From: Streptomyces sp. SCSIO 30461
Lineage (GTDB): Bacteria; Actinomycetota; Actinomycetes; Streptomycetales; Streptomycetaceae
Assembly: GCF_037023745.1 (NCBI RefSeq)
Contig: NZ_CP146101.1
Span: forward strand, 1,798,001-1,862,000
DNA: 64,000 nucleotides
Direction: 5' to 3'
Part shown: in pieces, positions 16,552 to 27,120 of the stretch
Position numbering within the stretch: the first letter of the stretch is position 1
Layout: each line of letters starts with the position of its first letter
Program-made: the position numbers and the translations under genes
The notes under the pieces: generated by a model
Seen by the model: only the letters and a program-made list of their open reading frames with translations
What the model was told of the DNA's origin: nothing
Databases searched by the model: none

Positions 16552-18855
16552 ATGCACTCTATCGCGTCGGGAGCTGAGTTGTCAACCGAGGAATTGCGGC
16601 AGGAACAGCAATTCGTCTCCGTCGTCCATGAGCGGCTCGACCAGCTCAGGGCGGAGGCCGAGGTCGCCGCGTCCGCCGTCGTCAAGCAGACCGGTACCGG
16701 ACGGCAGGCGCGCGTCGAACGCGACATCGCCGTGATCGAGCACTCAGCCACGCTCGCCGCGCTCGACGCCGCCGACGCCGGGCTGTGCTTCGGGCGCATC
16801 GACCACCGGGACGGTGTGACGTACCACATCGGCCGCACCGGAATCCGGCGTGACGACCGCGAACGCACTCCGCTGCTGATCGACTGGCGGGCACCCGTGG
16901 CCCGGCCGTTCTATCTCGCGACCGGATACGAACCCATGGGGTTGCGGCGCCGCCGGCACATCACCACCGAAGGGCGTACCGTCACCGCTCTGCACGACGA
17001 AATCATGGACCTCAGCGACACCACCCGCACCGGGTACGAGTCGCATGACGCCGACGAGGTGCTGCTGGCCTCGCTCAACAGCGCCCGCACCGGGCGGATG
17101 GCGGACATCGTCGCGACCATCCAGGCCGAGCAGGACCGGATCATCCGCGCCCCGCAGCACGGGGTGCTCGTGGTGGAGGGCGGTCCCGGCACCGGAAAGA
17201 CCGCCGTGGCGCTGCACCGGGCCGCGTATCTGCTGTACGCGTACCGGGAACAGCTGGCCAAGCGGGCCGTGCTGATCGTCGGTCCCAACCCCGCGTTCCT
17301 CGGCTACATCGGCGAGGTGCTGCCCTCGCTCGGTGAGACGGGTGTGCTGCTCGCGACCATCGGCGAACTGTTCCCCGGAGTGCACGCCACCGCCACCGAA
17401 AGCCCCGCGGCCGCGGCCGTGAAGGGCGGGGCCCGTATGGCGGGCGTGCTGGCCGAAGCGGTCCGGGACCGGCAGCAGGTGCCCGGGAAGGGTGAGCCGA
17501 TCGTCATCCCGCACGACGACGGCGAGTTGACCCTGGACTGGGACATGGCCGTCGAGGCCCGGCACAAGGCCCGCGAGACCGGGCTGCCGCACAACCTCGC
17601 CCGTCCCTACTTCGTGTTCCACCTCATCGACGACCTCACCGCCCAGCTCGTGGACCGGATCGGGGCCGACCCCTACGGCGGCCCCAACTTCCTCGGACCC
17701 GACGACATCGCCCAGCTCGGAAAGGCCGTCGCCGCCAGCCCCGAGGTGCACTCCGCCATCGCCTCGCTGTGGCCGCCGCTCACACCCCGCGAGTTCCTCG
17801 CCGACTTCCTCGCCGATCCGGTGCACCTGGACGACGACGATGCCGCTCTGATCCGCCGCGGCCACGGCGCGCGGTCGGCGTGGACTCCGGCCGACGTGCC
17901 GCTGCTGGACGAGGCGGCCGAACTGCTCGGTGCCGACGACTCAGCGGCCCGTGCGGCCGCCGAGGCCGAGCGGGCCCGGCAGATCGCCTATGCGCAAGGC
18001 GTGCTCGATGTCTCGTACGCCTCCCGTACCTACGAGTTCGAGGACAAGGAGGACATCGACGCCGACGCCTCCGAGGTGCTGTCCGCGCACGACGTCATCG
18101 ACGCCGAGCGGATGGCCGAGCGGCACGAGGAGCGCGACCACCGCAGCGCGGCCGAGCGGGCCGCCGCCGACCGCACCTGGGCCTTCGGCCACATCATCGT
18201 GGACGAGGCACAGGAACTGTCCGCCATGGCCTGGCGCTTGCTGATGCGGCGCAGCCCCAGCCGGTCGATGACCCTGGTCGGCGACCCGGCGCAGACCGCC
18301 GACGCGGCCGGGTGCGGCTCCTGGCAGGACATCCTCGGGCCGTACGTCCAGGACCGCTGGCAGCACACCAGGCTCGGGGTCAACTACCGTACGCCCGCCG
18401 AGATCATGGATCTGGCGGCAGCCGCCCTGCGGGTGAACCAGCCGGGCTTCGAGCCTCCGAGGTCCGTACGGTCCACCGGGACCATGCCCTGGGCCGAACG
18501 GGTAACGGAAGAAGACCGGGCCGCCGCGGTGCTCGCGGCCGTGGAGCGCGAGAAGCCCGCCGACGGGAGGCTGGCGGTGATCGCGCCGCGTGAGCTGCAC
18601 GGGGAGCTGCGGGCGCTCGGCGACACGACGAGCGGGACCGTCGATCTGACCGGGACCGTCGACCTGACCAGGACCGTCGTGTTGCTCGACCCGAGACAGG
18701 CGAAGGGCCTGGAGTTCGACGCCGTGATCGTGGTGGAGCCGGCCCGTTTCGGGGACAGCGATCTGTATGTGGCGCTGACCCGGGCCACCCAGCGGCTGGG
18801 CCTGGTGCACACCGGAGAGCTGCCCGCAGCGCTCGCGGATCAGCCGGGGCGTTGA
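16552..18855 (+). CDS. helR: HelD/HelR-type RNA polymerase-associated ATPase
   Basis: 767 residues, a UvrD/Rep-like superfamily 1 protein. An N-terminal coiled coil (about 9-65, Glu/Arg-rich) matches the arm that HelD proteins push into the RNA polymerase secondary channel. Next come LLIDWRAPVARPFYLATG, Walker A GPGTGKT with Lys216, a linker region, Walker B IIVDEAQELSAMAWR, the SF1 motif LVGDPAQTAD, LGVNYRTPAEI, and AKGLEFDAVIVVEP with VALTRATQRLGLVHTGEL near the C-terminus. Known family members use ATP to free stalled polymerase, and the Streptomyces HelR type also displaces rifamycins. ATG 16552 follows a weak GGGAAG. An 18-bp unit is duplicated inside the gene (18634-18681). HelR rather than another HelD class is probable, not proven. 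Confidence 0.85.
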   Translation: MHSIASGAELSTEELRQEQQFVSVVHERLDQLRAEAEVAASAVVKQTGTGRQARVERDIAVIEHSATLAALDAADAGLCFGRIDHRDGVTYHIGRTGIRRDDRERTPLLIDWRAPVARPFYLATGYEPMGLRRRRHITTEGRTVTALHDEIMDLSDTTRTGYESHDADEVLLASLNSARTGRMADIVATIQAEQDRIIRAPQHGVLVVEGGPGTGKTAVALHRAAYLLYAYREQLAKRAVLIVGPNPAFLGYIGEVLPSLGETGVLLATIGELFPGVHATATESPAAAAVKGGARMAGVLAEAVRDRQQVPGKGEPIVIPHDDGELTLDWDMAVEARHKARETGLPHNLARPYFVFHLIDDLTAQLVDRIGADPYGGPNFLGPDDIAQLGKAVAASPEVHSAIASLWPPLTPREFLADFLADPVHLDDDDAALIRRGHGARSAWTPADVPLLDEAAELLGADDSAARAAAEAERARQIAYAQGVLDVSYASRTYEFEDKEDIDADASEVLSAHDVIDAERMAERHEERDHRSAAERAAADRTWAFGHIIVDEAQELSAMAWRLLMRRSPSRSMTLVGDPAQTADAAGCGSWQDILGPYVQDRWQHTRLGVNYRTPAEIMDLAAAALRVNQPGFEPPRSVRSTGTMPWAERVTEEDRAAAVLAAVEREKPADGRLAVIAPRELHGELRALGDTTSGTVDLTGTVDLTRTVVLLDPRQAKGLEFDAVIVVEPARFGDSDLYVALTRATQRLGLVHTGELPAALADQPGR

Positions 18856-18856
18856 G

Positions 18857-18894
18857 CGGAACGGGGGCGAGCCGATCGACTCGCCCCCGTTCCG
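18857..18894. terminator. Bidirectional hairpin between convergent helR and glgB
   Basis: CGGAACGGGGGCGAG, eight-base loop, exact 15-bp complement. It starts one base after the helR stop and lies 28 bases past the glgB stop on the other strand, so it can end both. Confidence 0.85.
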
Positions 18895-18921
18895 TGCGGC
18901 CGGTGCGGTGCGGCGCCGGGA

Positions 18922-21231
18922 TCAGGCCGGCTTCAGCCACACCGTCGCGAGCGGCGGCAGCGTCAGCTGGATGCTGGTGCGCCGCCCGTGCGCGCCCACC
19001 TGCTCGGGCTTCAGCGGCTCCGCGTTGAGCACGTCGCTTCCGCCGAAGCGGGCCGCGTCCGTGTTCAGCACCTCGGCCCAGGCGGAGGCCGCGGGAGGCA
19101 CGCCCAGCCGGTAGTCGCCCCGGACCACGGGCGAGAAGTTGGACACCGCGAGCAGCGGGCCCCCCTGCGCGTCGAAGCGCAGGAAGGCGAACACATTGTC
19201 CTCAGCGGCGCCCCCGTCCACCCATGCGAAGCCCTCGGGCAGGGTGTCCCGCTCCCACAGCGCCGGGGTCGCCCCGTACACCGCGTTCAGCTCGCGCACC
19301 AGGTCGCGCACGCCCCGGTGGTCGCCGGCCGAGTGGTAGGTCTCGTCCATCAACCACCACTCGGGGCCGTGTTCGTGCGACCACTCGGCGCCTTGGGCGA
19401 ACTCCTGGCCCATGAAGAGCAGTTGCTTGCCCGGATGAGCCCACATGAAGCCCAGGTAGGCACGGTGGGTGGCCCGGCGCTGCCACCAGTCGCCGGGCAT
19501 CTTCGACACCAGCGCCTGCTTGCCGTGCACCACCTCGTCATGCGAGATCGGCAGGACGTAGTTCTCGCTGTACGCGTAGACCATGGAGAAGGTCATCTCG
19601 TTGTGGTGGTACTTGCGGTGCACCGGCTCGTGCGTGACATAGCCGAGCGAGTCGTGCATCCAGCCCATGTTCCACTTCAGCCCGAAGCCGAGGCCGCCGA
19701 ATCCGGCCGGTCCCGCATGGTGCGTCGGCCGGGTGACGCCGTCCCAGGCCGTGGACTCCTCGGCGATGGTGACCACCCCGGGGCAGCGCCGGTAGACCGT
19801 CGCGTTCATCTCCTGGAGGAAGGCCACCGCGTCCAGGTTCTCCCGCCCGCCGTGCTCGTTCGGGCTCCACTGGCCGTACTCGCGCGAGTAGTCCAGGTAG
19901 AGCATGGAGGCCACGGCGTCCACCCGCAGCCCGTCGATATGGAACTCCTCGCACCAGTACACGGCGTTGGCGACCAGGAAGTTGCGTACCTCCTTGCGGC
20001 CGTAGTCGAACTCCAGCGTGCCCCAGTCGGGGTGCGAGGCACGGGCCGGGTCCGTGTGCTCGTACAGCGGGCGCCCGTCGAACTCCGCCAGCGCCCAGTC
20101 GTCCCGGGGGAAGTGCGCCGGGACCCAGTCCATGATCACGCCGATGCCGGCCTGGTGCAGGGAGTCGACCAGGTACCTGAAGTCGTCCGGGGTGCCCATC
20201 CGGGCCGTAGGGGCGTAGAAGCCGGTCACCTGGTATCCCCAGGAACCCCCGAAGGGGTGCTCGGCGACCGGCATGAACTCCACATGAGTGAAGCCCATGT
20301 CCCTGACATAGGCGGGAAGCTGCTCCGCCAGCTGGCGGTAGGTCAGACCGGGGCGCCAGGAGGCCAGGTGGACCTCGTAGACGGAGAACGGGGCTTCGTG
20401 CACAGGGCGTTCACCGCGCCGGGCCATCCACTCCCCGTCGCCCCACGTATGCCGGGACGAGGTCACGACGGAGGCGTTCGCGGGCGGGACCTCGGTGTGG
20501 CGGGCCATGGGGTCGGCGCGTACGGTGTGCGAGCCGTCGGGTCGGGTGATGTCGAACTTGTAGAGGGCGCCCTCGCCCACCTCCGGTACGAACAGCTCCC
20601 ACACCCCGGACGAGCCGAGTGAGCGCAGCGGGTGGGCCGTTCCGTCCCAGTGGTTGAAGTCCGCGACGAGCCGTACGCCCCGGGCGTTCGGAGCCCACAC
20701 CGTGAATCGGGTGCCGGTCACACCCTGGTGGGTCATCGGGTGGGCGCCGAGCGCCCCCCAAAGCTCCTCGTGCCGCCCCTCGCCGATCAGATGCAGATCC
20801 AGCTCGCCCAGCGCCGGGAGGAAGCGGTACGGGTCGGCGAACTCGACAAGCGTGTCGTCGCCGTACCTGACCTGGAGCGAGTACTCGGGCACCTGCCGCA
20901 TCGGCAGCACCCCCGAGAAGAAGCCGTCACCCTCCTCGTGCAGCTCGGCCCGCAGACCCTTGCCGAGCACGGTGACCGACTCGGCGTACGGGCGCAGGAC
21001 CCGGATCACCACCCCGATCCTGGTCAGATGGGCGCCGAGCAGCCCGTGAGGATCGTGGTGGGCGCCGTGCAGCAGCCGTTCGCGGTCGGCGCCGGACAGC
21101 GGCTTGGCGGGCCGCACACCGTGGCTTCCCGTCGCGGCCTGCCGGGTGGCAGGCGGCTGGTCGGGCGCGGCCGGTCGAATGGACGCGGATTCCGCTGAGG
21201 CGGTGCGGTCGGCTGGCGTGCGGGGGGTCAC
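18922..21231 (-). CDS. glgB: 1,4-alpha-glucan branching enzyme
   Basis: Introduces alpha-1,6 branches into alpha-1,4 glucan made by GlgE. 769 residues: a low-complexity N-terminal extension (about 1-45), two N-terminal beta-sandwich modules (N1 and CBM48, about 50-270), the GH13 barrel and a C-terminal beta domain. Catalytic nucleophile Asp438 is in [18 protein letters not shown], acid Glu491 in [10 protein letters not shown], and the third Asp in [13 protein letters not shown]. It is the last gene of the glgE-treS-mak-glgB run, 47 bases after mak, so probably co-transcribed with it. The long form with the N1 module is usual in actinobacteria. Confidence 0.96.
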   Translation of the reverse strand: MTPRTPADRTASAESASIRPAAPDQPPATRQAATGSHGVRPAKPLSGADRERLLHGAHHDPHGLLGAHLTRIGVVIRVLRPYAESVTVLGKGLRAELHEEGDGFFSGVLPMRQVPEYSLQVRYGDDTLVEFADPYRFLPALGELDLHLIGEGRHEELWGALGAHPMTHQGVTGTRFTVWAPNARGVRLVADFNHWDGTAHPLRSLGSSGVWELFVPEVGEGALYKFDITRPDGSHTVRADPMARHTEVPPANASVVTSSRHTWGDGEWMARRGERPVHEAPFSVYEVHLASWRPGLTYRQLAEQLPAYVRDMGFTHVEFMPVAEHPFGGSWGYQVTGFYAPTARMGTPDDFRYLVDSLHQAGIGVIMDWVPAHFPRDDWALAEFDGRPLYEHTDPARASHPDWGTLEFDYGRKEVRNFLVANAVYWCEEFHIDGLRVDAVASMLYLDYSREYGQWSPNEHGGRENLDAVAFLQEMNATVYRRCPGVVTIAEESTAWDGVTRPTHHAGPAGFGGLGFGLKWNMGWMHDSLGYVTHEPVHRKYHHNEMTFSMVYAYSENYVLPISHDEVVHGKQALVSKMPGDWWQRRATHRAYLGFMWAHPGKQLLFMGQEFAQGAEWSHEHGPEWWLMDETYHSAGDHRGVRDLVRELNAVYGATPALWERDTLPEGFAWVDGGAAEDNVFAFLRFDAQGGPLLAVSNFSPVVRGDYRLGVPPAASAWAEVLNTDAARFGGSDVLNAEPLKPEQVGAHGRRTSIQLTLPPLATVWLKPA

Positions 21232-21278
21232 GGGGACGGCCTCCTAGGCGCGTTGGGGGTGTGGGCAGTGGGCGGGCG

Positions 21279-22658
21279 TCATTGCCCCGGTCCGGCCAGC
21301 CGTTCGATCGCCGCCATGGGGACCGGTAGCCAGTCCGGCCGGTGGCGGGCCTCGTACACGACCTCGTACACCGCTTTGTCCGTCTCGTAGGCCCGCAGTA
21401 GCTCGGGCTCCGCCCGGGGGTCGGTGCCGCACGCTTCCGCGTAGCCCTCGCAGTAGGCCGCGCGGCAGCGGGCCGCCCATGCCGGGTTCCAGGGGCGGTG
21501 CGAGCGGGCCGCGTAGTCGAAGGAGCGCAGTATCCCGGCGATGTCGCGGACAGGCGGCTGCATCCGGCGGCGCTCGGCGGGCGGGCGGGCCGGTTCGCCT
21601 TCGAAGTCGATCACCGACCAGAGCCCGTCGGGGGTGCGCAGGGTCTGGCCCAGGTGCAGGTCGCCGTGGATGCGTTGGGCGTGTCCGCCGCGGCAGAGCT
21701 CGGCCTTGTCGATCGCGTCGAAGGCGTCACGCAGCCCGCGCGCGTACGGCAGCAGTGCGGGCACCGCGCGTACCGCCGCGTCGAGCCGTTCGTTCATCGC
21801 CGTCGCCAGGTGCCAGGTCTGGGCCCGGCTCAGGGTCATCACCGGCAGTGCCGCGGCCAGGGCGGTGTGTACTTCGGCGGTGGCCCGGCCCAGTGCCTGG
21901 GCCTCGTCGGTGAAGTCGCGGTCGGCGGCCAGCGCCTTCAGGGCGAGCTGCCAGCCGTCCTGCGAGCCGCGCAGATAGGGCTGGAGCACCCCGAGTGTCG
22001 CGGGCTCCGGTGTCGCCGACTCGTACCAGGCGACGGGCGCGGGCACCCGCTCGCAGCCCGCGCGGGCGAGGGCGAGCGGCAGTTCCAGATCCGGGTTGAT
22101 GCCCGGATACACTCGACGGAAGATCTTGAGGATGTACGAATCTCCGTACACGAGCGATGAGTTGGACTGCTCGGCGTCCAGGATCCGGGCGGGCAGGCCG
22201 CCGACCACCGGCACCGCCTGGTCGAAGCGGAGTGTGCCGAACCGGCCGGGAGTGCGCAACCGTTCCAGCAGCAGTCCGGCGAGCCGAGGGTCGTGCAGCC
22301 CCTCGTAGACGGTGCGGCCGGTCAGCGGGCCCTCACCCAGTCGGCCGATCAGCGCGGACGCGAGATGGGGCGGCAGGGTCGTCCGCACCCCGAGCAGCAG
22401 CTGGTAGCAGTCGGCGCTCTCACGCCCCGCTGCCTTGCCGCCCGCGGGCCCGGGGTGCTGGACGCGGATCAGCAGATGAAGCAGGCCGGGGTTCGTGGAG
22501 TCGACCGGCAGCAGCTCGGCGGCCGACACCAGTGAGAAGCCGGCGACGGGGCGCCCCTTGCCCGCGAACCAGCGCTGCCGGGGCAGCCACTGGTGGAGCA
22601 GGGGGGTGAGTGAGGGAAGCAGAGCCACGGGGGTCCGGGTGGATGCAGCCTCCGACAT
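21279..22658 (-). CDS. mak: Maltokinase (maltose 1-phosphate forming)
   Basis: Phosphorylates maltose with ATP to maltose 1-phosphate, the donor used by GlgE. 459 residues, as for actinobacterial Mak/Pep2. The fold is of the aminoglycoside-phosphotransferase type: an N-terminal cap (about 1-110), VYGDSYILKIFRR supplying the ATP-binding Lys, the catalytic loop QRIHGDLHLGQTL and the metal motif SVIDFEGEPARPP. The ATG at 22658 gives the conserved start MSEAASTRTPVALLPSLTP; the frame is open further upstream but those codons look non-coding. TreS upstream supplies maltose, and in some actinobacteria TreS and Mak form a complex. A hairpin separates it from treS, so partial independence is likely. 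Confidence 0.95.
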   Translation of the reverse strand: MSEAASTRTPVALLPSLTPLLHQWLPRQRWFAGKGRPVAGFSLVSAAELLPVDSTNPGLLHLLIRVQHPGPAGGKAAGRESADCYQLLLGVRTTLPPHLASALIGRLGEGPLTGRTVYEGLHDPRLAGLLLERLRTPGRFGTLRFDQAVPVVGGLPARILDAEQSNSSLVYGDSYILKIFRRVYPGINPDLELPLALARAGCERVPAPVAWYESATPEPATLGVLQPYLRGSQDGWQLALKALAADRDFTDEAQALGRATAEVHTALAAALPVMTLSRAQTWHLATAMNERLDAAVRAVPALLPYARGLRDAFDAIDKAELCRGGHAQRIHGDLHLGQTLRTPDGLWSVIDFEGEPARPPAERRRMQPPVRDIAGILRSFDYAARSHRPWNPAWAARCRAAYCEGYAEACGTDPRAEPELLRAYETDKAVYEVVYEARHRPDWLPVPMAAIERLAGPGQ

Positions 22659-22903
22659 GGCATCGCGTCCTTTCCCCGGGCACACCACAGGTTGCGAAGA
22701 GTGTCCCGGATTGCGGTAAATATAGGCTGTCCGGGCTGTGCGTGGGGGTCCCCCCCGCCGATGGGAGGGGGAATGTCGATCGAGGATGGTCCGTACGGAC
22801 TCGGTGCGCCCGCACGGACGCGGGTACGGCGCGGGTATGAGGAGGAGCGTGCCCCGTGCGGGGCGGTGCAACCGCCCCGCAGCCGAGATGGCATGTGCCT
22901 CGG
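22659..22903 (-). promoter_or_regulatory. treS-mak intergenic region
   Basis: 245 bases, unusually long inside this otherwise tight operon. It has a hairpin at the treS end (22857-22881), a G/C tract near 22745-22770, and an AT-rich patch at about 22716-22728 that reads CTATATTTAC on the minus strand, about 60-70 bases before the mak start. An internal promoter for mak-glgB is likely. Confidence 0.4.
22857..22881 (-). terminator. Hairpin downstream of treS
   Basis: TGCGGGGCGGT, three-base loop, exact 11-bp complement. It lies 23 bases after the treS stop and before mak, so it would terminate or attenuate transcription inside the operon. Confidence 0.65.
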
Positions 22904-24721
22904 TCACGCCTGCTTCGGCATGGTTCCCTTGACAACCGCATCCGGGGCCTCGGCCTGGCCCTCGGGTTCCCCCGAGAGCGCCGGCACGGCCTTCAGCGGC
23001 TCCTTCGCGGGCTCCTTGCGCAGCCGGAACCAGTAGAAGCCGTGTCCGGCCAGGGTCAGCAGATAGGGCCACTCGCCGATCGCGGGGAAGCGCACCCCGC
23101 CGATCAGCTCCACCGGATGGCGGCCGTTGTAGCGCCGCAGGTCCAGCTCCGTGGGCTGGGCGAACCGCGAGAAGTTGTTGACGCACAGCACCAGGTCGTC
23201 ACCGCCCCTGTCGGTGGCCGGCATCTCCCGCAGGAAGGCCAGTACGGCGGGGTTGGACGAGGGCAGCTCGGTGTAGGAGCCGAGTCCGAAGGCCGGGTTC
23301 TGCTTGCGGATCTCGATCATCCGCCGGGTCCAGTGCAGCAGTGACGACGGCGAGGCCATCGACGCCTCGACATTGGTCACCTGGTAGCCGTAGACCGGGT
23401 CCATGATGGTCGGCAGATACAGTCGGCCGGGATCGCAGGAGGAGAATCCGGCGTTGCGGTCCGGTGTCCACTGCATCGGGGTGCGCACCGCGTCCCGGTC
23501 GCCGAGCCAGATGTTGTCGCCCATCCCGATCTCGTCGCCGTAGTAGAGGATCGGCGAACCGGGCAGTGACAGCAGCAGGGCGGTGAACAGCTCGATCTGA
23601 TTGCGGTCGTTGTCCAGCAGCGGGGCGAGCCGGCGCCTGATCCCGATGTTGGCGCGCATCCGCGGGTCCTTGGCGTACTCCGCGTACATGTAGTCGCGCT
23701 CTTCGTCGGTGACCATTTCGAGGGTGAGTTCGTCGTGGTTGCGCAGGAAGATGCCCCACTGGCAGTTGTCCGGGATCTCGGGGGTCTTGGCCAGGATCTC
23801 GGAGACCGGATAGCGCGACTCCCGCCGCACCGCCATGAAGATCCGCGGCATCACAGGGAAGTGGAACGCCATATGGCATTCGTCGCCGCCCGCCGAGTAG
23901 TCCCCGAAGTAGTCGACCACGTCCTCGGGCCACTGGTTGGCTTCCGCCAGCAGCACCGTGTCCGGGTAGTGGGCGTCGATCTCCTTGCGCACCCGCTTCA
24001 GGAACTCGTGAGTCGCCGGAAGGTTCTCGCAGTTGGTGCCTTCCTCCTGGTAGAGGTACGGCACGGCATCGAGGCGGAAGCCGTCGATGCCGAGGTCGAG
24101 CCAGAAACGCAGGGCCGCCATGATCTCGTCCTGGACGGCGGGGTTCTCGTAGTTGAGGTCCGGCTGGTGGGAGAAGAAGCGGTGCCAGTAGTACTGCTTG
24201 CGGACCGGGTCGAAGGTCCAGTTGGAGGTCTCGGTGTCGATGAAGATGATCCGGGCGTCCTGGTACTGCTTGTCGTCGTCCGCCCAGACGTAGTAGTCCC
24301 CGTACGGGCCATCCGGGTATTTGCGCGACTCGAGGAACCACGGGTGCTGGTCGCTGGTGTGGTTCATGACGAAGTCGATGATGACCCGCATCCCGCGCTG
24401 GTGCGCGGCGTCCACGAACTCCACGAAGTCGGCGAGGTCGCCGAAGTCGGGGAGCACGGACGTGTAGTCGGCGACGTCGTAACCGCCGTCGCGCAGGGGG
24501 GACTTGAAGAACGGCGGGAGCCACAGGCAGTCGACGCCCAGCCACTGGAGGTAGTCCAGCTTGCCGGTGATGCCCTTGAGGTCGCCGATGCCGTCGCCGT
24601 TGCTGTCGTGGAAGGACCGTACGAGCACCTCGTAGAACACGGCGCGTTTGAACCAGTCGGGGTCCCGGTCCTTCGCGGGGGTGTCCTCGAAGAGGTCGTG
24701 GACGGGCTCGTTGACGATCAT
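22904..24721 (-). CDS. treS: Trehalose synthase (maltose alpha-D-glucosyltransferase)
   Basis: Interconverts trehalose and maltose. 605 residues, GH13 family. The N-terminal region has [17 protein letters not shown] and [13 protein letters not shown]. Nucleophile Asp218 is in [15 protein letters not shown], acid Glu260 in LLAEANQWP, and the third Asp in [11 protein letters not shown]; the C-terminal beta domain contains [14 protein letters not shown]. It is the TreS-only form, without the fused maltokinase domain seen in some bacteria; mak is separate downstream. Its ATG overlaps the glgE stop by four bases, so the two are translationally coupled. In this pathway it feeds maltose to Mak. Confidence 0.96.
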   Translation of the reverse strand: MIVNEPVHDLFEDTPAKDRDPDWFKRAVFYEVLVRSFHDSNGDGIGDLKGITGKLDYLQWLGVDCLWLPPFFKSPLRDGGYDVADYTSVLPDFGDLADFVEFVDAAHQRGMRVIIDFVMNHTSDQHPWFLESRKYPDGPYGDYYVWADDDKQYQDARIIFIDTETSNWTFDPVRKQYYWHRFFSHQPDLNYENPAVQDEIMAALRFWLDLGIDGFRLDAVPYLYQEEGTNCENLPATHEFLKRVRKEIDAHYPDTVLLAEANQWPEDVVDYFGDYSAGGDECHMAFHFPVMPRIFMAVRRESRYPVSEILAKTPEIPDNCQWGIFLRNHDELTLEMVTDEERDYMYAEYAKDPRMRANIGIRRRLAPLLDNDRNQIELFTALLLSLPGSPILYYGDEIGMGDNIWLGDRDAVRTPMQWTPDRNAGFSSCDPGRLYLPTIMDPVYGYQVTNVEASMASPSSLLHWTRRMIEIRKQNPAFGLGSYTELPSSNPAVLAFLREMPATDRGGDDLVLCVNNFSRFAQPTELDLRRYNGRHPVELIGGVRFPAIGEWPYLLTLAGHGFYWFRLRKEPAKEPLKAVPALSGEPEGQAEAPDAVVKGTMPKQA

Positions 24722-26721
24722 GATGTGGGTGACCCTCCGGTCGGCGGGGACGGTCGCAGGACCACGATGTGCGCGGGCGTGACGCCCGGCTCAAGGCGCA
24801 CATAGGCGGTCCTGCCCCAGTGGTAGGTCTCGCCGGTGAGCTCGTCGCGCACCGGTACGGGCTCGTGCCAGTCGAGGCCGAGTTCCGGCATGTCAAACGA
24901 GACCGTTGCCTCCTGGGTGTGGTGGGGGTCGAGATTGACGACCACCAGGACGGTGTTCGAGCCGGATCGCTTGCTGTAGGCGATCACGGCGTCGTTGTCG
25001 GCGTGATGGAAGCGCAGATTGCGTAGTTGCTGGAGCGCGGGGTGGCGGCGCCTGATCCGGTTGAGCTCGGTGATCAGGGGCGCGATGCCGCGGCCCTCAC
25101 GTGCGGCCGATTCCCAGTCCCTGGGGCGCAGTTGGTACTTCTCCGAGTCCAGGTACTCCTCACAGCCCGGCCTCAGTGGGGTGTTCTCGCACAGCTCGTA
25201 CCCCGCGTAGACGCCCCAGGCGGGGGAGAGGGTCGCGGCGAGCACCGCGCGCGCCTCGAAGGCGGGACGGCCGCCCTCCTGGAGGTAGGCGTGCAGGATG
25301 TCCGGGGTGTTCACGAAGAAGTTCGGGCGCATGTAGGCGGCGGTCTCGCCGGTGAGCTCCGTCAGGTACTCGGTGAGCTCGTGCTTGGTGTTGCGCCAGG
25401 TGAAGTACGTGTACGACTGCTGGAAGCCCACCGCGGCCAGGGTGTGCATCATCGCCGGGCGGGTGAAAGCCTCGGCGAGGAACACGACGTCAGGGTCGGT
25501 GCGGTTGACCTGCCCGATCACCGACTCCCAGAAGACCACCGGTTTGGTGTGCGGGTTGTCGACCCGGAAGATCCGCACTCCGTGTGCCATCCAGTGCCGC
25601 AGCACCCGCACCGTCTCCCTGACCAGTCCCTCCATGTCGCGGTCGAAGGCGATCGGGTAGATGTCCTGGTACTTCTTCGGAGGGTTCTCGGCGTAGGCGA
25701 TGGTGCCGTCCGGGCGGTGGTGGAACCACTCGGGGTGCTTCTCCACCCACGGGTGGTCGGGGGAGCACTGGAGCGCGAAGTCCAGTGCGACCTCAAGGCG
25801 CAGCTCCCTGGCACAACGCACGAAGGCGTCGAAGTCCTCGATAGTGCCGAGGTCCGGGTGCACCGCGTCATGGCCCCCTTCCGGGGAGCCGATCGCCCAG
25901 GGCACCCCGACATCGCCGGGGCCGGCGTTCAGGCTGTTGTTGGGGCCCTTGCGGAAGGTGGTGCCGACGGGGTGGATGGGTGGCAGGTAGACCACGTCGA
26001 AACCCATCGCGGCAATGGCCGGAAGGCGTTGGGCGGCTGTCCGGAAAGTGCCGGAGACCAGCTGCCCGTCCTCCCCTTCCGCCGGGCGCGCGCCCTCGGA
26101 GCGCGGGAAGAACTCGTACCACGAGCCGAACAGCGCGCGCCGGCGCTCCACCTGGAGCGGCAACGGCTCGCCGGCGCTGACCAGCTCGCGCAGCGGGTGG
26201 CGGGAGAGCACCTCGGTGACCTCGGCGGCGAGCGCGGCGGCGAGCCGCTCCCCGGGGCCACGACGCTCGTCCCGCAGTGCGTCGGCCGCGCCGAGCACCG
26301 CCTCCCGGCCGTCCGTCTTCGGCACCCCGGCGGCGGCACGTTCGTGCAGCTCGGCGCCCTCGGCGAGAACCAGCTCGATGTCGACGCCGGCCGGGATCTT
26401 GATTCCCGCGTGCCGCCGCCAGGTGGTCAGCGGATCGCTCCACGCCTCGACGGCGTACGTCCAGCGGCCCTCGCTGACGGGAGTGACATCGGCTCCCCAG
26501 CGGTCGCTGCCGGGCGCCAGCTCACGCATCGGCGTCCAGGGCCCGGGCCGTCCGTGCGGGTCCACCAGGACCACATTGGCGGCGACCGCGTCATGGCCTT
26601 CCCGGAAGACGGTGGCGGAGACCTGGAAGGCCTCCCCGGCCACCGCCTTGGCGGGCCTTCTGCCGAGATCGACGAGGGGGCGGACGTCCAGGACGGGAAT
26701 ACGGCCAATCAGCGGTTTCAC
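24718..26721 (-). CDS. glgE: Alpha-1,4-glucan:maltose-1-phosphate maltosyltransferase
   Basis: Extends alpha-1,4 glucan with maltosyl units from maltose 1-phosphate, releasing phosphate. 667 residues, GH13_3. The N-terminal region begins [20 protein letters not shown]. Nucleophile Asp388 is in [15 protein letters not shown] and acid Glu417 in [12 protein letters not shown], the expected spacing for characterised Streptomyces GlgE. C-terminal motifs include [22 protein letters not shown] 26721 is chosen because AGGTGA lies five bases before it and the conserved protein begins there; the frame is open 26 codons further upstream. First gene of the run. No phosphorylase gene lies next to it. Confidence 0.96.
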   Translation of the reverse strand: MKPLIGRIPVLDVRPLVDLGRRPAKAVAGEAFQVSATVFREGHDAVAANVVLVDPHGRPGPWTPMRELAPGSDRWGADVTPVSEGRWTYAVEAWSDPLTTWRRHAGIKIPAGVDIELVLAEGAELHERAAAGVPKTDGREAVLGAADALRDERRGPGERLAAALAAEVTEVLSRHPLRELVSAGEPLPLQVERRRALFGSWYEFFPRSEGARPAEGEDGQLVSGTFRTAAQRLPAIAAMGFDVVYLPPIHPVGTTFRKGPNNSLNAGPGDVGVPWAIGSPEGGHDAVHPDLGTIEDFDAFVRCARELRLEVALDFALQCSPDHPWVEKHPEWFHHRPDGTIAYAENPPKKYQDIYPIAFDRDMEGLVRETVRVLRHWMAHGVRIFRVDNPHTKPVVFWESVIGQVNRTDPDVVFLAEAFTRPAMMHTLAAVGFQQSYTYFTWRNTKHELTEYLTELTGETAAYMRPNFFVNTPDILHAYLQEGGRPAFEARAVLAATLSPAWGVYAGYELCENTPLRPGCEEYLDSEKYQLRPRDWESAAREGRGIAPLITELNRIRRRHPALQQLRNLRFHHADNDAVIAYSKRSGSNTVLVVVNLDPHHTQEATVSFDMPELGLDWHEPVPVRDELTGETYHWGRTAYVRLEPGVTPAHIVVLRPSPPTGGSPTS

Positions 26722-27034
26722 GGCATCACCTGGGGGCTGGGCGGGCGTGGCTGGTCGAGGTAGGGGCTCCGCGCACGGGGCGCGGAGTTCTTCGAGCACG
26801 TGTTCGCGGAGGTCTCCGTGCGCGTGTTGTTCGTACGGGTGCTGTTCTTTGTAACCGCTCGGTCGGCGACTGGCGGGCTGCGGGCATGGCCGCTCCTGTC
26901 CGCGTTCACTCGAATAGCTGTGTGGTAGCCGTCTGGGGAAGCGCGCGCCGGTGCGTACCGGGGGAGCCTTCCCCGTCCTGTGGTTGCTTAACTACTAGGA
27001 GTCAGCGAAGGGGACAAGCACCCCGACAGCACGG
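26722..27034 (-). promoter_or_regulatory. glgE upstream region
   Basis: About 310 gene-free bases between the metalloprotease terminator and glgE, presumably holding the promoter of the glgE operon. AT-rich patches occur at about 26840-26870 and 26985-27000 (reading CCTAGTAGTTAAGC on the minus strand). I could not assign a specific -10/-35 pair. Confidence 0.35.
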
Positions 27035-27070
27035 CGCACCGCCCGGGGGCCGAAGCCCCCGGGCGGTGCG
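27035..27070 (-). terminator. 16-bp hairpin after the metalloprotease gene
   Basis: CGCACCGCCCGGGGGC, loop CGAA, exact complement. It sits 51 bases past the protease stop, separating it from glgE on the same strand. Confidence 0.85.
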
Positions 27071-27120
27071 CGGGATGGTTGTCGCCGGGTTCGGTTGTCG
27101 CTGAGGTGCTGTCAGCCGGC

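Noticed and set aside
25027..26763. A 578-residue plus-strand frame
   Set aside because: It is antisense to glgE, with no recognisable motif.
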